Assembly: GCF_004332155.1 (NCBI RefSeq)
Contig: NZ_SJDV01000002.1
Span: 386,193 to 450,192 of the forward strand
From: Gramella sp. KN1008
Lineage (GTDB): Bacteria; Bacteroidota; Bacteroidia; Flavobacteriales; Flavobacteriaceae
Direction of reading: 5' to 3'
DNA: 64,000 nucleotides
Shown piece by piece: positions 42,563 through 50,306 of this stretch. Below the pieces are notes generated by a model. The model was not told the origin of the DNA. It worked only from the letters and a program-made list of their open reading frames with translations, and made no database searches. Made by a program: the position numbers and the translations under genes. Every line of letters starts with the position of its first letter. The first letter of the stretch is position 1.

Positions 42563-42592
42563 AAAGCCTCGTAATCGCGGGGCTTTTTTGTT
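42563..42592 (+). terminator. Rho-independent terminator after tRNA-Arg
   Basis: AAAGCCTCG (42563-42571) pairs with CGGGGCTTT (42578-42586) with one G-T pair, followed by Ts. Confidence 0.85.
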
Positions 42593-42627
42593 TTTAGTTG
42601 ATTTGTATTATTGGTGGAAAATATTCA

Positions 42628-43341
42628 CTAACAAGCCCCAAATGGAAGATCAATTAGATCAAGTTCATCCAGAGTTTTATCGAATTTGGACTTTTCATTA
42701 TCCTCATAAAACACAAAATGAATATTTCCGTGCTTACAAATAAAACCAATAGCAGCTGAATGTGCTCCTGCGAATGAGCATTCCGGAAAATCTACATTAT
42801 CCACCTTCAGTCTAATTAACAGACTTATCCACTCTTTCAGATCCTCACCATCGGCATAGATCCCACCTGCGAAATCATTCACTACACCATTGCTTCTTAA
42901 CCATGAAATCATTTTTTTATCTCTAAAGGCATCCAGGTTCTCTAACCATGGGTAAGGATAATCGGGAATAAAAAGCATTCCCTCCCACTGCAGTTCCTTA
43001 TTAAAATAATTCAAGCCCTTGCTTAAAAGCTGAACCTGTTCAATAAAATTTTCAGTCTCTGTACCAAGAATTGCCTGAGCCTTAAAGTTCTCTAATTCCG
43101 GAGCAGCGGGTATCTTGTCCCGTACTTCTTCATAATTCTGTAAAACAGGCCTGTTTCTCTCCTCACACTCCTTTTCAGAAAGATCCACCCACCTTTGCTC
43201 CTCTTCAATATAATTCTCTCCCGGAATAAATAAAAGACCATTCTTATCAGGAGCATAAACAGATGCCTGAGTTTTCTGAATAACAGCTGCCAGAATCAGG
43301 TTAGTTTCAAGACACTCCTTTCTACTTAATAATTTAACCAT
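42628..43341 (-). CDS. Unknown 237-residue cytoplasmic protein
   Basis: I do not recognise the family. There is no signal peptide or membrane helix. It is acidic, with aromatic-rich segments (ELQWEGMLFIPDYPYPWLENL, HGNIHFVFYEDNE) and an internal similarity between GLLFIPGENY near residue 35 and GMLFIPDYPY near 122, hinting at two related halves. It is the first gene after tRNA-Arg, on the opposite strand, and heads a group of accessory-looking genes. Size and composition would fit an immunity-type protein, but nothing proves it. Confidence 0.65.
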   Translation of the reverse strand: MVKLLSRKECLETNLILAAVIQKTQASVYAPDKNGLLFIPGENYIEEEQRWVDLSEKECEERNRPVLQNYEEVRDKIPAAPELENFKAQAILGTETENFIEQVQLLSKGLNYFNKELQWEGMLFIPDYPYPWLENLDAFRDKKMISWLRSNGVVNDFAGGIYADGEDLKEWISLLIRLKVDNVDFPECSFAGAHSAAIGFICKHGNIHFVFYEDNEKSKFDKTLDELDLIDLPFGAC

Positions 43342-43376
43342 ACAAATTACAAATGTCCTGTTAGGATTTTAGGTTT

Positions 43377-44444
43377 TTAAATCTCAACCCATTTTGAGTC
43401 TTGATATTTGTATTTCTTTGAGACGCTCCCGTCACTTTTATATTCAATCCATTCTCCTTGATAAAGACCATTGTTCAAATAGTACTTACGAACTTTATTT
43501 CCCCAGTCATTATATAAAATAACAGAGCCCGTACCGTCTTTTATAGTGCCTTTGTCAAATGGTTCACCCTCTGGGCTAAAACTTGCATGAATATTATAAA
43601 CTTTACCATCCTTATACTCTATATCACTTAAAAGCTGGCCATTTGGATAATATAATTTTTCCCTTTCCAGAATATTATCCTTAAAATCTCTTTCTATCGT
43701 GGGCCTGCCATAAATACTAAACCAAATAAAGTGACCTTCCCGTAGCGTAAGCTCTTTATCTTTATACTGACCTCTCATTTGTAGTTTTCCAGACTTCCAT
43801 CTGTCCTGAACTATATAAAGATCATCCAAATGATCTACCGTACGGAAATAAACATAATCCTGTGCATCTGTATAGTTCCAGTCGGCATCATAATAGACCA
43901 TTGGACTTCCAATACTTCTTGCGGCATTAATAAGATTCTTGGCGGTCTTAACCGGGTCTTGGTCTACCCACCCCAGTTTATAATGTATAACCTTATCGCC
44001 TAAAAAGACATAGCCGTAGGGTGCTCTTATCTCATCCTTTTTTAAAAATTTTCGGATGTTCTCATCGGGATCCATATAAATATCAAAAGTCCATTGTTTC
44101 TTCAGAGCAAACTCCTTAATCCCCAGAACTCCATTACTGGGTTCAGAGACATTAACAGCCATAATTCTGAAGTCTGTCTTGTCTGAACCATAAGTTCCGT
44201 CATTTTTTAATTCTTTGTGAATTCTATCCAATGAACCAATACACACTTCACAGTTATTGAAATAGGTAAATAAAATTACCGGCTCCTCACTAGTTTTGAT
44301 GATATCACTTACTTTCACTTCTATCCCGCCCAGGGTTTGCACTTTCACATCAAAAATAGACTCCTGGGAATTTATATTCGGACTGAAAAAAATTAAAAAC
44401 ATTAAAAAAGCTAAGCATTTAAAGAAGGCATTGAAAGAATTCAT
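43377..44444 (-). CDS. Secreted thioredoxin-like domain fused to YwqK/MORN-type repeats
   Basis: 355 residues. A signal peptide (about 1-26) is followed by a thioredoxin/TlpA-like domain (about 30-175): VILFTYFNNCEVCIGSLDRIH has a CxxC (C-E-V-C), and FDIYMDPDENIRKFL fits the fold. Residues about 215-355 carry YwqK-like repeats: GQYKDKELTLREGHFIWF, YYPNGQLLSDIEYKDGK, LYQGEWIEYKSDGSVSKKYKY. A cis-proline after the active-site helix (IRAPYGYVFL) supports a redox fold. It probably acts in the periplasm; the repeats may bind a partner or the wall. The combination is unusual. Confidence 0.72.
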   Translation of the reverse strand: MNSFNAFFKCLAFLMFLIFFSPNINSQESIFDVKVQTLGGIEVKVSDIIKTSEEPVILFTYFNNCEVCIGSLDRIHKELKNDGTYGSDKTDFRIMAVNVSEPSNGVLGIKEFALKKQWTFDIYMDPDENIRKFLKKDEIRAPYGYVFLGDKVIHYKLGWVDQDPVKTAKNLINAARSIGSPMVYYDADWNYTDAQDYVYFRTVDHLDDLYIVQDRWKSGKLQMRGQYKDKELTLREGHFIWFSIYGRPTIERDFKDNILEREKLYYPNGQLLSDIEYKDGKVYNIHASFSPEGEPFDKGTIKDGTGSVILYNDWGNKVRKYYLNNGLYQGEWIEYKSDGSVSKKYKYQDSKWVEI

Positions 44445-44482
44445 TTTGTAAAAAAATTAGTTAGTAAAGATTAGTCTGTATT

Positions 44483-44965
44483 TTAGTTCCTATATGGCTT
44501 ATAGTTGATTATTAATTCACATCCGGGTACTTCTTCAAGGAAGTAGTTTAAACTTGACTCCTCTATTTCTGGCGGACTTACGATCAAGGTCTTTAAATTT
44601 TTAAGAGTAGATAATTTACTCACTCCTTTACAGGTCACCTCAGTACTGCCTAAATGCAAAAGCTCGAGACCTTGCATTTTGCAAAGACTCTCAATCGAAG
44701 CATCGGTAATATTCATTGATTTAAGTCTTAACTCCCTGATATATTCAAGGTTTTTAAGGCAGGTTATTCCTTCATCATCAATTAGATTATTATCAAGATC
44801 CAGTCTTTCAATTTTCCTGATCCGTGAAGTGATAAAACACAATTCTTCATTAGTAAAAGATTCGTCTCTTAAATTAAGATGAATCATTTCTGTAGGGATG
44901 CTCTCAATATCTTTAAAGCTGAATTTCGTTTTCCAGAATCTTCTTTCCTTCTTAGACAATTTCAT
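44483..44965 (-). CDS. Small leucine-rich-repeat protein
   Basis: 160 residues, no signal peptide. Five or so repeats of the RNI type are seen from about residue 28 to 140: IHLNLRDESFTNEEL, RLDLDNNLIDDEGITCLKNL, LRLKSMNITDASIESLCKM, LHLGSTEVTCKGVSKLSTL, LKTLIVSPPEIEESSLNYF. It ends EVPGCELIINYKP. LRR proteins make protein contacts; the partner is unknown. It lies 2 bases downstream of the next gene in transcription order, so the two probably share a message. Confidence 0.8.
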   Translation of the reverse strand: MKLSKKERRFWKTKFSFKDIESIPTEMIHLNLRDESFTNEELCFITSRIRKIERLDLDNNLIDDEGITCLKNLEYIRELRLKSMNITDASIESLCKMQGLELLHLGSTEVTCKGVSKLSTLKNLKTLIVSPPEIEESSLNYFLEEVPGCELIINYKPYRN

Positions 44966-44967
44966 GC

Positions 44968-45477
44968 TTATTCCTCTATTCCTAATGTACAGACCTCTGC
45001 ATCATGCTTTTTCTTATGATACAAAGCCGTGGTAGCTTTTAAATGCTTTAAAGCGGCATGAGTCACATATTTCTCTCTTTCTGAAGGGATATAAAATTCA
45101 AGAAACTTAATTTCCTTATTGTTATTATTCTGGCAGTTCCGGGAAAAACTCAATTGTATTTGTTGTCCGTTTGCTGAAACATCCATAAGTTCAGTTAGTG
45201 GGAAATCCATAGCGATAACATAGTAAACCTCCACATCTGGTTCAGTAGCGGTTTGATAGATCTCAAAAGCTGCCTTCTCGAAATTCGAGTTATTTATTAC
45301 TAAAATGGAATCTACATACTGCCACTCCTCATCTACTCCATACCGGTAGTTGATATTGGACATTTTAGCTCTGTTCTTGTTAATATGATCTATGGCCGAC
45401 TCCCACTTCTGCCCAAACCCGGAAAATGGAATTAAAACAATAAATAAAAGGAAATAAAGAAGATGATTTATCTTCAT
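44968..45477 (-). CDS. Secreted unknown protein
   Basis: 169 residues from the ATG at 45477, which gives a clean signal peptide (MKINHLLYFLLFIVLIP, then SGFGQ). The longer frame to 45540 adds 21 residues before it and is less likely. The mature part (KWESAIDHINKNRAKMSNINYRYG, FSRNCQNNNNKEIKFLEFYI) has no family I recognise. It is the first gene of a two-gene unit with the LRR protein. A periplasmic or surface location is inferred. Confidence 0.65.
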   Translation of the reverse strand: MKINHLLYFLLFIVLIPFSGFGQKWESAIDHINKNRAKMSNINYRYGVDEEWQYVDSILVINNSNFEKAAFEIYQTATEPDVEVYYVIAMDFPLTELMDVSANGQQIQLSFSRNCQNNNNKEIKFLEFYIPSEREKYVTHAALKHLKATTALYHKKKHDAEVCTLGIEE

Positions 45478-45659
45478 TAGAATTTTCGGTTGATTAATTT
45501 TACTAAAATAAAAATCTTTTTCAAATTGAAAGTTAAGCAACTGATAGACTGCATTCTCACTCTTTATTTTTTTGATATATTCTTATCTACTTACTCTGAA
45601 GAAAGGGCTGAAAAGTAGTCTAATTGGTTATGTTCTTCTCTTTCCTCAAATTCCAAACC

Positions 45660-45825
45660 TTAGGAAAGCTCATACGCACCTTCATCAAAATCCTTTATTA
45701 TCTGATTGATCTTTTTAGCGATTTCCTTTCTGTCTTTTGAACATAACAAATCCAGAGAATTCATTTTGATAGATCTTCCACTTCCGGGAAATATCCAGTT
45801 TCATTTTCTGGTATATATCTTCCAT
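45660..45825 (-). pseudogene. Possible frameshifted remnant of a small gene
   Basis: Two short minus-strand frames overlap: one from ATG 45825 (MEDIYQKMKLDISRKWKIYQ...) that stops at 45715, and one from ATG 45764 (MNSLDLLCSKDRKEIAKKINQ...) that ends EGAYELS at 45660. Joined by a single frameshift they would make one plausible helical protein of about 55 residues. Evidence is coding-like composition only. It lies in the 548-base gap 45478-46025, where I otherwise see only the small repeats described elsewhere. Confidence 0.25.
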
Positions 45826-45918
45826 ATCACTTGTGTTTAATTCCTCGTAAGCATAATCTTTTCACAATAATTTATGGCTCAATCTTAAAGTATTGTCAAA
45901 AGTACAGTTTTGGCGGTT

Positions 45919-46003
45919 AATCCCTATTAATCTTTCTAAATTAGGTATAAATACTAGTAAAAAACGATCTGTAAATCCCTATAAATAATGCTGTTAAAGC
46001 ATT
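45919..46003. promoter_or_regulatory. Repeats upstream of the QEGLA operon
   Basis: AATCCCTAT occurs at 45919-45927 and again at 45974-45982, 55 bases apart. Just after the second copy is an inverted repeat, AATGCT-GTTAA-AGCATT (45987-46003), 22 bases before the ATG at 46026. Its centre GCTGTTAAAGC also occurs at the pigment operon promoter. I see no perfect TAnnTTTG here. Confidence 0.3.
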
Positions 46004-46025
46004 GTTTAACTAAGTTTTCAAAGAA

Positions 46026-47876
46026 ATGCAGGAAATACCTGATTTATCTGAAAATTCCATTGAACAAATTTTAACAATTCTTGAAAAAGAAAAAGAGATA
46101 AGCTGTAGTTTGCCCGGTAACGGTATTCTGCATATAGAAAAGGAACTACCTTATCTGGTGATATACCGGCAGAGAAAAAATGACAGAGGCACCCGGAGGT
46201 TTGTTACCAATGAGGCTTCTTATCTTATTATTGGCAACCAGGATTTTCCCGGCTACCAAAAACTATTATATAAAATTTCTGATAAGATCTCCGCTGATCT
46301 GGAGGCCTTTCTCCTTTGTGAAATATATGCAGGTGAGCCTGGTTCTTCAAAAATAAGGATTAAGGGTCCGGCAAAAAGACTTCCTTCAACCCTTGATAGA
46401 TTAAAGGAGGATTTCCTGAAGGTAAATTCTGAATTCACCGGACTTTATTTGGATACAGAAATCTTAGATACTCCTCACAGACAGGCTGAAAACACTGAAG
46501 CCTTAATGGAAGTTGAAGATGCCAAAAATTGTGGGGCTGTAATACTAGGCCTTGAAATTCCACCGGTTTACCGGAATGAGAACAATGAATTATATCCAGT
46601 CTTTTTCAGGAGATTTAAGGATTTTCTTATAAAAGCGATTCATCGCTCGTTCTTTGAATTCATTAGGGTACAAACTTCTGGAGGGGTTGCAAGTTACAAC
46701 GCTCTTGGACGGAAATATCTTAAGCAGAAGGTATTTGACATAGATAAGAAGCTGGCCGAAATTGAAAAATCCTATCAGTTTTTATGGCTGGTGTCGCCTT
46801 CTAATATTCATGAAATCAAACAGGAATTCTTCAATAGCAATTACGAAAAAGTAATAGATTATCATTACCGTCTTCTGCCTATAGATCCTGATATACTCAA
46901 ACGACGTTTATATAATCTGCCTATGGAAGAAATTGATGATCCGGCAATGTCGTATCTCTTCCGTGAAAAACGGGAAGAACTGGATATGCAGATCACCATG
47001 CTTAACGAACGGGGAACAAAGAATTTTCTGTACGACAGTATCAGACTTTATAAAGGGGTGGAAAATGTTTTGTGTGAAGAAGCCCGGGCTATTCTAAGAG
47101 ATGTTGATGAAGAAGACGTTAATGAGGATGAACATCTAATCGATTCAAAGGAATTCAGCAGTCTTGCCCGAAAGGAATTTGATTATTACAGGGAGCAGGA
47201 TGAAAATTTCAAATGTAAGGTTCATATACGTAAGGATGTGAACATTATGATGGTTTCCCAGGGAGAACTATATATCCCGGAAGATTACAAGATGAACAGA
47301 ATTGAAGCTGAAGCACTCATTCAGCATGAGGTAGGCACCCATGTGCTCACCTATTATAACGGCAGCAGCCAACCTTTGCGTCAGTTAAGCATAGGTCTTG
47401 CCGATTATGATCCGCTTCAGGAAGGTCTCGCGGTGATGTCAGAATTCATGGTAGATGGACTTACAGCGAACCGTCTACGTATACTCGCAGGAAGGGTTAT
47501 CGCAGGAGAAGCTCTTATGAATGGAGGGGATTTTCAGGAAATATTCAGGCTTCTGAAAATGGAATATGGATTCTCTCCGGAAAGAGCTTTCAATATTACC
47601 TCCCGTATTATGCAGGGCGGCGGATTTATGAAAGATATTATCTATTTGAAAGGGCTGGTGCTATTAAAAGAATATTTAAAAGAAGGGGGAGACTACGAAC
47701 CCCTGCTGGCAGGAAAATTTGGAATAAATCATACGGGGATTATAAAGGAACTTACAGACCGTAAGGTTCTTAACCCGGTGAAAGTCAAGCCAAGTTATCT
47801 GCACAGCGAAAAGATGTGTGAAAAATTAGAATTAATCAGGCAGGGTTTAAGTCTGCCACAAATGGTATGTAAATGA
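46026..47876 (+). CDS. QEGLA-motif (DUF1704/MatCAP-type) metallocarboxypeptidase
   Basis: 616 residues. The C-terminal half carries a zinc-protease signature: H434-E435-x2-T438-H439 in LIQHEVGTHVLTYY, and Q465-E-G-L-A469 in DPLQEGLAVMSEFM, the motif that named the bacterial family ('flavohemoglobin expression-modulating QEGLA'). Human relatives remove terminal Tyr or Glu from tubulin. The N-terminal 300 residues are less distinctive. The protein has no signal peptide, so it acts in the cytoplasm, presumably trimming a C-terminal residue from a peptide or peptide-like compound. It overlaps the ATP-grasp gene by 4 bases (ATGA). Confidence 0.88.
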   Translation: MQEIPDLSENSIEQILTILEKEKEISCSLPGNGILHIEKELPYLVIYRQRKNDRGTRRFVTNEASYLIIGNQDFPGYQKLLYKISDKISADLEAFLLCEIYAGEPGSSKIRIKGPAKRLPSTLDRLKEDFLKVNSEFTGLYLDTEILDTPHRQAENTEALMEVEDAKNCGAVILGLEIPPVYRNENNELYPVFFRRFKDFLIKAIHRSFFEFIRVQTSGGVASYNALGRKYLKQKVFDIDKKLAEIEKSYQFLWLVSPSNIHEIKQEFFNSNYEKVIDYHYRLLPIDPDILKRRLYNLPMEEIDDPAMSYLFREKREELDMQITMLNERGTKNFLYDSIRLYKGVENVLCEEARAILRDVDEEDVNEDEHLIDSKEFSSLARKEFDYYREQDENFKCKVHIRKDVNIMMVSQGELYIPEDYKMNRIEAEALIQHEVGTHVLTYYNGSSQPLRQLSIGLADYDPLQEGLAVMSEFMVDGLTANRLRILAGRVIAGEALMNGGDFQEIFRLLKMEYGFSPERAFNITSRIMQGGGFMKDIIYLKGLVLLKEYLKEGGDYEPLLAGKFGINHTGIIKELTDRKVLNPVKVKPSYLHSEKMCEKLELIRQGLSLPQMVCK

Positions 47877-48919
47877 AAATATGTTTTGTTTTAAATGATA
47901 TAGCCACCGAGACCAGTGGTACTTCGGTAGCTTTAATGTGTATGGCCCATCAGCGAGGGCATGATGTGTATGCTATGGGGGTTGGGGACTTCAGTTTCCA
48001 TCACGATGCTCCTATTAGTATAAATGCCACACAGGTACCAAAAAACACAAAAACCAAATCGCCTGCAAAATACCTGGAAGCACTTCAGAGTAATAAGGCC
48101 AGGAAGAAAAAAATAGATTCCACAGCCCTTGATGTATTGTTCATTCGTAATAATCCTACCGAAGAAAAAGGAAGGGAATGGGCAGAACAGGCCGGAGTAG
48201 CTTTTGGTAGGATGATCCAGCAACAGGATGTACTGGTCCTTAATGATGCATATGCGCTCTCACACGCCTTTATAGATAAGCTTTATTTTGAAGAGCTGCC
48301 ACAGGAGATAAAACCAGATTCCATAGTAACCAGGGACAAGGAGCAGCTACTGGATTTTTGGGAAAAACAAAACAAGAAAATGGTATTAAAACCTCTGGAG
48401 GGCTCTGGGGGTCAGGATGTCTACCTTATAGATGAACATGAGAAGAACGTAAACCAGATCATTGAACACCTGAGCTCACAGGGATATGTGATCGCACAGG
48501 AATTTCTTCCAGCAGTGAAAGATGGTGACGTTAGAGTACTGTTGCTTAACGGAAAAGTAATGGAAAAAGATGGTGAAAAAGCGATAATCAGGAGAGTTGC
48601 TGGAGAAGGGGAATTTAGAAGTAACTTCAAGCTGGGCGCAACCGCAGATAGCAGTGATCTCACTCCCGAAATGCAACGTATCGTTGATCTTACAGCTCCA
48701 AAATTGATACGTGACGGACTTTTTTTCGTAGGTCTCGATATTGTAAAGGACAAACTTATAGAAATTAATGTTCTTAGTCCCGGTGGGATGGAAAGATTCA
48801 AAGACATAGGGCTTCCTCCTTTTACCGATTACGTGATTGAAGCCATTGAACGAAAAGTTGAATATAAAAAGCAGTACAAGGGTCAGCTCTCTAACAGAAC
48901 CCTTGCTACAATGGATTAA
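47873..48919 (+). CDS. Glutathione-synthetase-like ATP-grasp ligase
   Basis: 348 residues. The N-terminal domain (MKICFVLNDIATETSGTSVAL; LFIRNNPTEEKGREWA) resembles the substrate-binding part of GshB. The ATP-grasp domain has KMVLKPLEGSGGQDVYLI, VIAQEFLPAVKDGDVRVLLLNG, RRVAGEGEFRSNFKLGA and the metal-binding LIEINVLSPGGMERF. GshB joins a gamma-glutamyl dipeptide to glycine; here the carboxylate and amine partners are unknown, and the window has no gshA. It is coupled to the QEGLA gene by ATGA and followed 11 bases later by the deacylase. Confidence 0.88.
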   Translation: MKICFVLNDIATETSGTSVALMCMAHQRGHDVYAMGVGDFSFHHDAPISINATQVPKNTKTKSPAKYLEALQSNKARKKKIDSTALDVLFIRNNPTEEKGREWAEQAGVAFGRMIQQQDVLVLNDAYALSHAFIDKLYFEELPQEIKPDSIVTRDKEQLLDFWEKQNKKMVLKPLEGSGGQDVYLIDEHEKNVNQIIEHLSSQGYVIAQEFLPAVKDGDVRVLLLNGKVMEKDGEKAIIRRVAGEGEFRSNFKLGATADSSDLTPEMQRIVDLTAPKLIRDGLFFVGLDIVKDKLIEINVLSPGGMERFKDIGLPPFTDYVIEAIERKVEYKKQYKGQLSNRTLATMD

Positions 48920-48930
48920 TAGGTCTGGAT

Positions 48931-49842
48931 ATGAATGAAGAATTGAAAGAAGAGATACCAAGGATAATTGGAAAATATACCACAGGAAAAGAAGGACCCT
49001 TACTTTTTGTTACAGGTGGCATTCATGGGAATGAACCAAGCGGGATACAGGCTTTGGAGATTGTATTTAAGGAACTTGAAAAAACGAGGCCTGAAATTGA
49101 AGGGACCATTGTAGGTGTAGCTGGAAATAAAATGGCCCTTAACCAGAATAAACGGTATATAGATGAAGATCTTAATCGAACCTGGACAGAGGAAAATATC
49201 GAAAGTGGGAATAAAGATAGCCATGAGAAAAAGGAGATGTTCGAGATCATAAGTATCCTTGAGCAATATCCTCAAAAAGATTTCACAAAGAGATATTTCC
49301 TCGATTGCCATACCACTTCCTCTGCCAGTCTGCCTTATGTTTCAGTTCAGGAAGTGAACGATAATGATGAATGGGCACACCGGTTCCCTACATATATTAT
49401 TCGGGGTTTTAGTGATATCATAACAGGAGATATAGACCATTATTTAAGTCGTATCGGGATGACCGGTTTTGTCTTTGAGGCAGGCCAGCATACCGATAAA
49501 ACATCGGTAGAAAATCATGAAGGAGTGATCTGGCTGGCCTTAAAGGAAGCCTGTAATATTGACCTTTCACAGATATCAAGATATCCGGAATGTGTGGATA
49601 GATTTGCAAAAAAGAATGCACCTCCCCAGAAAACCTTTGAAATTGTTTATAGACACGGTCTTGAAGATAGCGATATCTTCGAGATGCAGCCCGGATATGA
49701 AAACTTCCAGAAAATTAAAAAAGGAGAACTCCTTGCGAAACAAAACGGGAATGAAGTTAAAAGCGAATGGGACGCGCATATCTTTATGCCATTATATCAA
49801 TCACAGGGTAATGATGGTTTCTTCGTAGTAAAGGAAGTATAA
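48931..49842 (+). CDS. Aspartoacylase/succinylglutamate-desuccinylase-like M14 deacylase
   Basis: 303 residues of the AstE/ASPA zinc family. FVTGGIHGNEPSG supplies the H-x-x-E zinc ligands, DEDLNRTW the substrate arginine region, FLDCHTTS the third ligand, and FVFEAGQHTDK the catalytic glutamate. These enzymes cleave N-acyl amino acids. As third gene of the QEGLA-ATP-grasp operon it would act on the same compound, perhaps removing an N-acyl cap. There is no signal peptide. A terminator follows 5 bases after its stop. Confidence 0.88.
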   Translation: MNEELKEEIPRIIGKYTTGKEGPLLFVTGGIHGNEPSGIQALEIVFKELEKTRPEIEGTIVGVAGNKMALNQNKRYIDEDLNRTWTEENIESGNKDSHEKKEMFEIISILEQYPQKDFTKRYFLDCHTTSSASLPYVSVQEVNDNDEWAHRFPTYIIRGFSDIITGDIDHYLSRIGMTGFVFEAGQHTDKTSVENHEGVIWLALKEACNIDLSQISRYPECVDRFAKKNAPPQKTFEIVYRHGLEDSDIFEMQPGYENFQKIKKGELLAKQNGNEVKSEWDAHIFMPLYQSQGNDGFFVVKEV

Positions 49843-49847
49843 ATAGA

Positions 49848-49877
49848 AAAAAACCGGTGATTTCTCACCGGTTTTTT
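49848..49877. terminator. Bidirectional rho-independent terminator
   Basis: AAAAAACCGGTGA (49848-49860) pairs with TCACCGGTTTTTT (49865-49877) around a TTTC loop. It serves both the operon on the left and the minus-strand lipoprotein gene, whose stop begins at its right edge. Confidence 0.92.
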
Positions 49878-50200
49878 CATTTTTTTACGATTCCCAGAAC
49901 CTTGCCTGTCTGGCAGTCTATACGAAGTAATTCATTATCTCTCATACCATATTTGCCTGACCTAACCCGGTAGTCTCCTATACCTCTACCCGATTCTACC
50001 ATGATAATTTCTGATCCGTCATTTGGATCCATCAAAGGACTTCTACATCCAGTCTCGCTGAACTCCATACCCGGTTTTGTAGTGAAAAATTCCGGAGCAT
50101 CATCGGCAGTACGCATCGATTTGGTTGCGAAAGATTGTGAGGAGCATCCAAAGGCCGCTAATAGTATTACCATTAGAGCGGCAATAAATACTTTTTTCAT
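49877..50200 (-). CDS. Small lipoprotein of unknown function
   Basis: 107 residues. MKKVFIAALMVILLAAFGC is a lipoprotein signal with lipobox AAFGC and lipid-bearing Cys19, followed by SSQSFATK. Mature part: FETTKPGMEFSETGCRSP-like and IIMVESGRGIGDYRVRSGKYGMRDNELLRID segments, with a second cysteine pair (C53, C95 approximately) that could form a disulfide. I do not recognise a family. It is a single gene, 106 bases downstream of the lactonase-side gap in transcription order reversed, with its own terminator. Confidence 0.7.
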   Translation of the reverse strand: MKKVFIAALMVILLAAFGCSSQSFATKSMRTADDAPEFFTTKPGMEFSETGCRSPLMDPNDGSEIIMVESGRGIGDYRVRSGKYGMRDNELLRIDCQTGKVLGIVKK

Positions 50201-50306
50201 AGAAATAATTTGAAAATTTGACCGATAAATTTAGATAAAAAAAGGATTGGTTTTACACTCCTAAATAACTATTTACCAGACCATTTAAGCCTTTTATTTT
50301 TCAGAA

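Noticed and set aside
42486..46025. Prophage or integrative element at tRNA-Arg
   Set aside because: No integrase, no duplicated tRNA 3' end and no phage genes; only small accessory genes.
48421..48961. Long minus-strand frames over the ATP-grasp and deacylase genes
   Set aside because: Both plus-strand genes have intact catalytic motifs; the antisense frames are Ser/Phe/Leu rich as expected from shadows.
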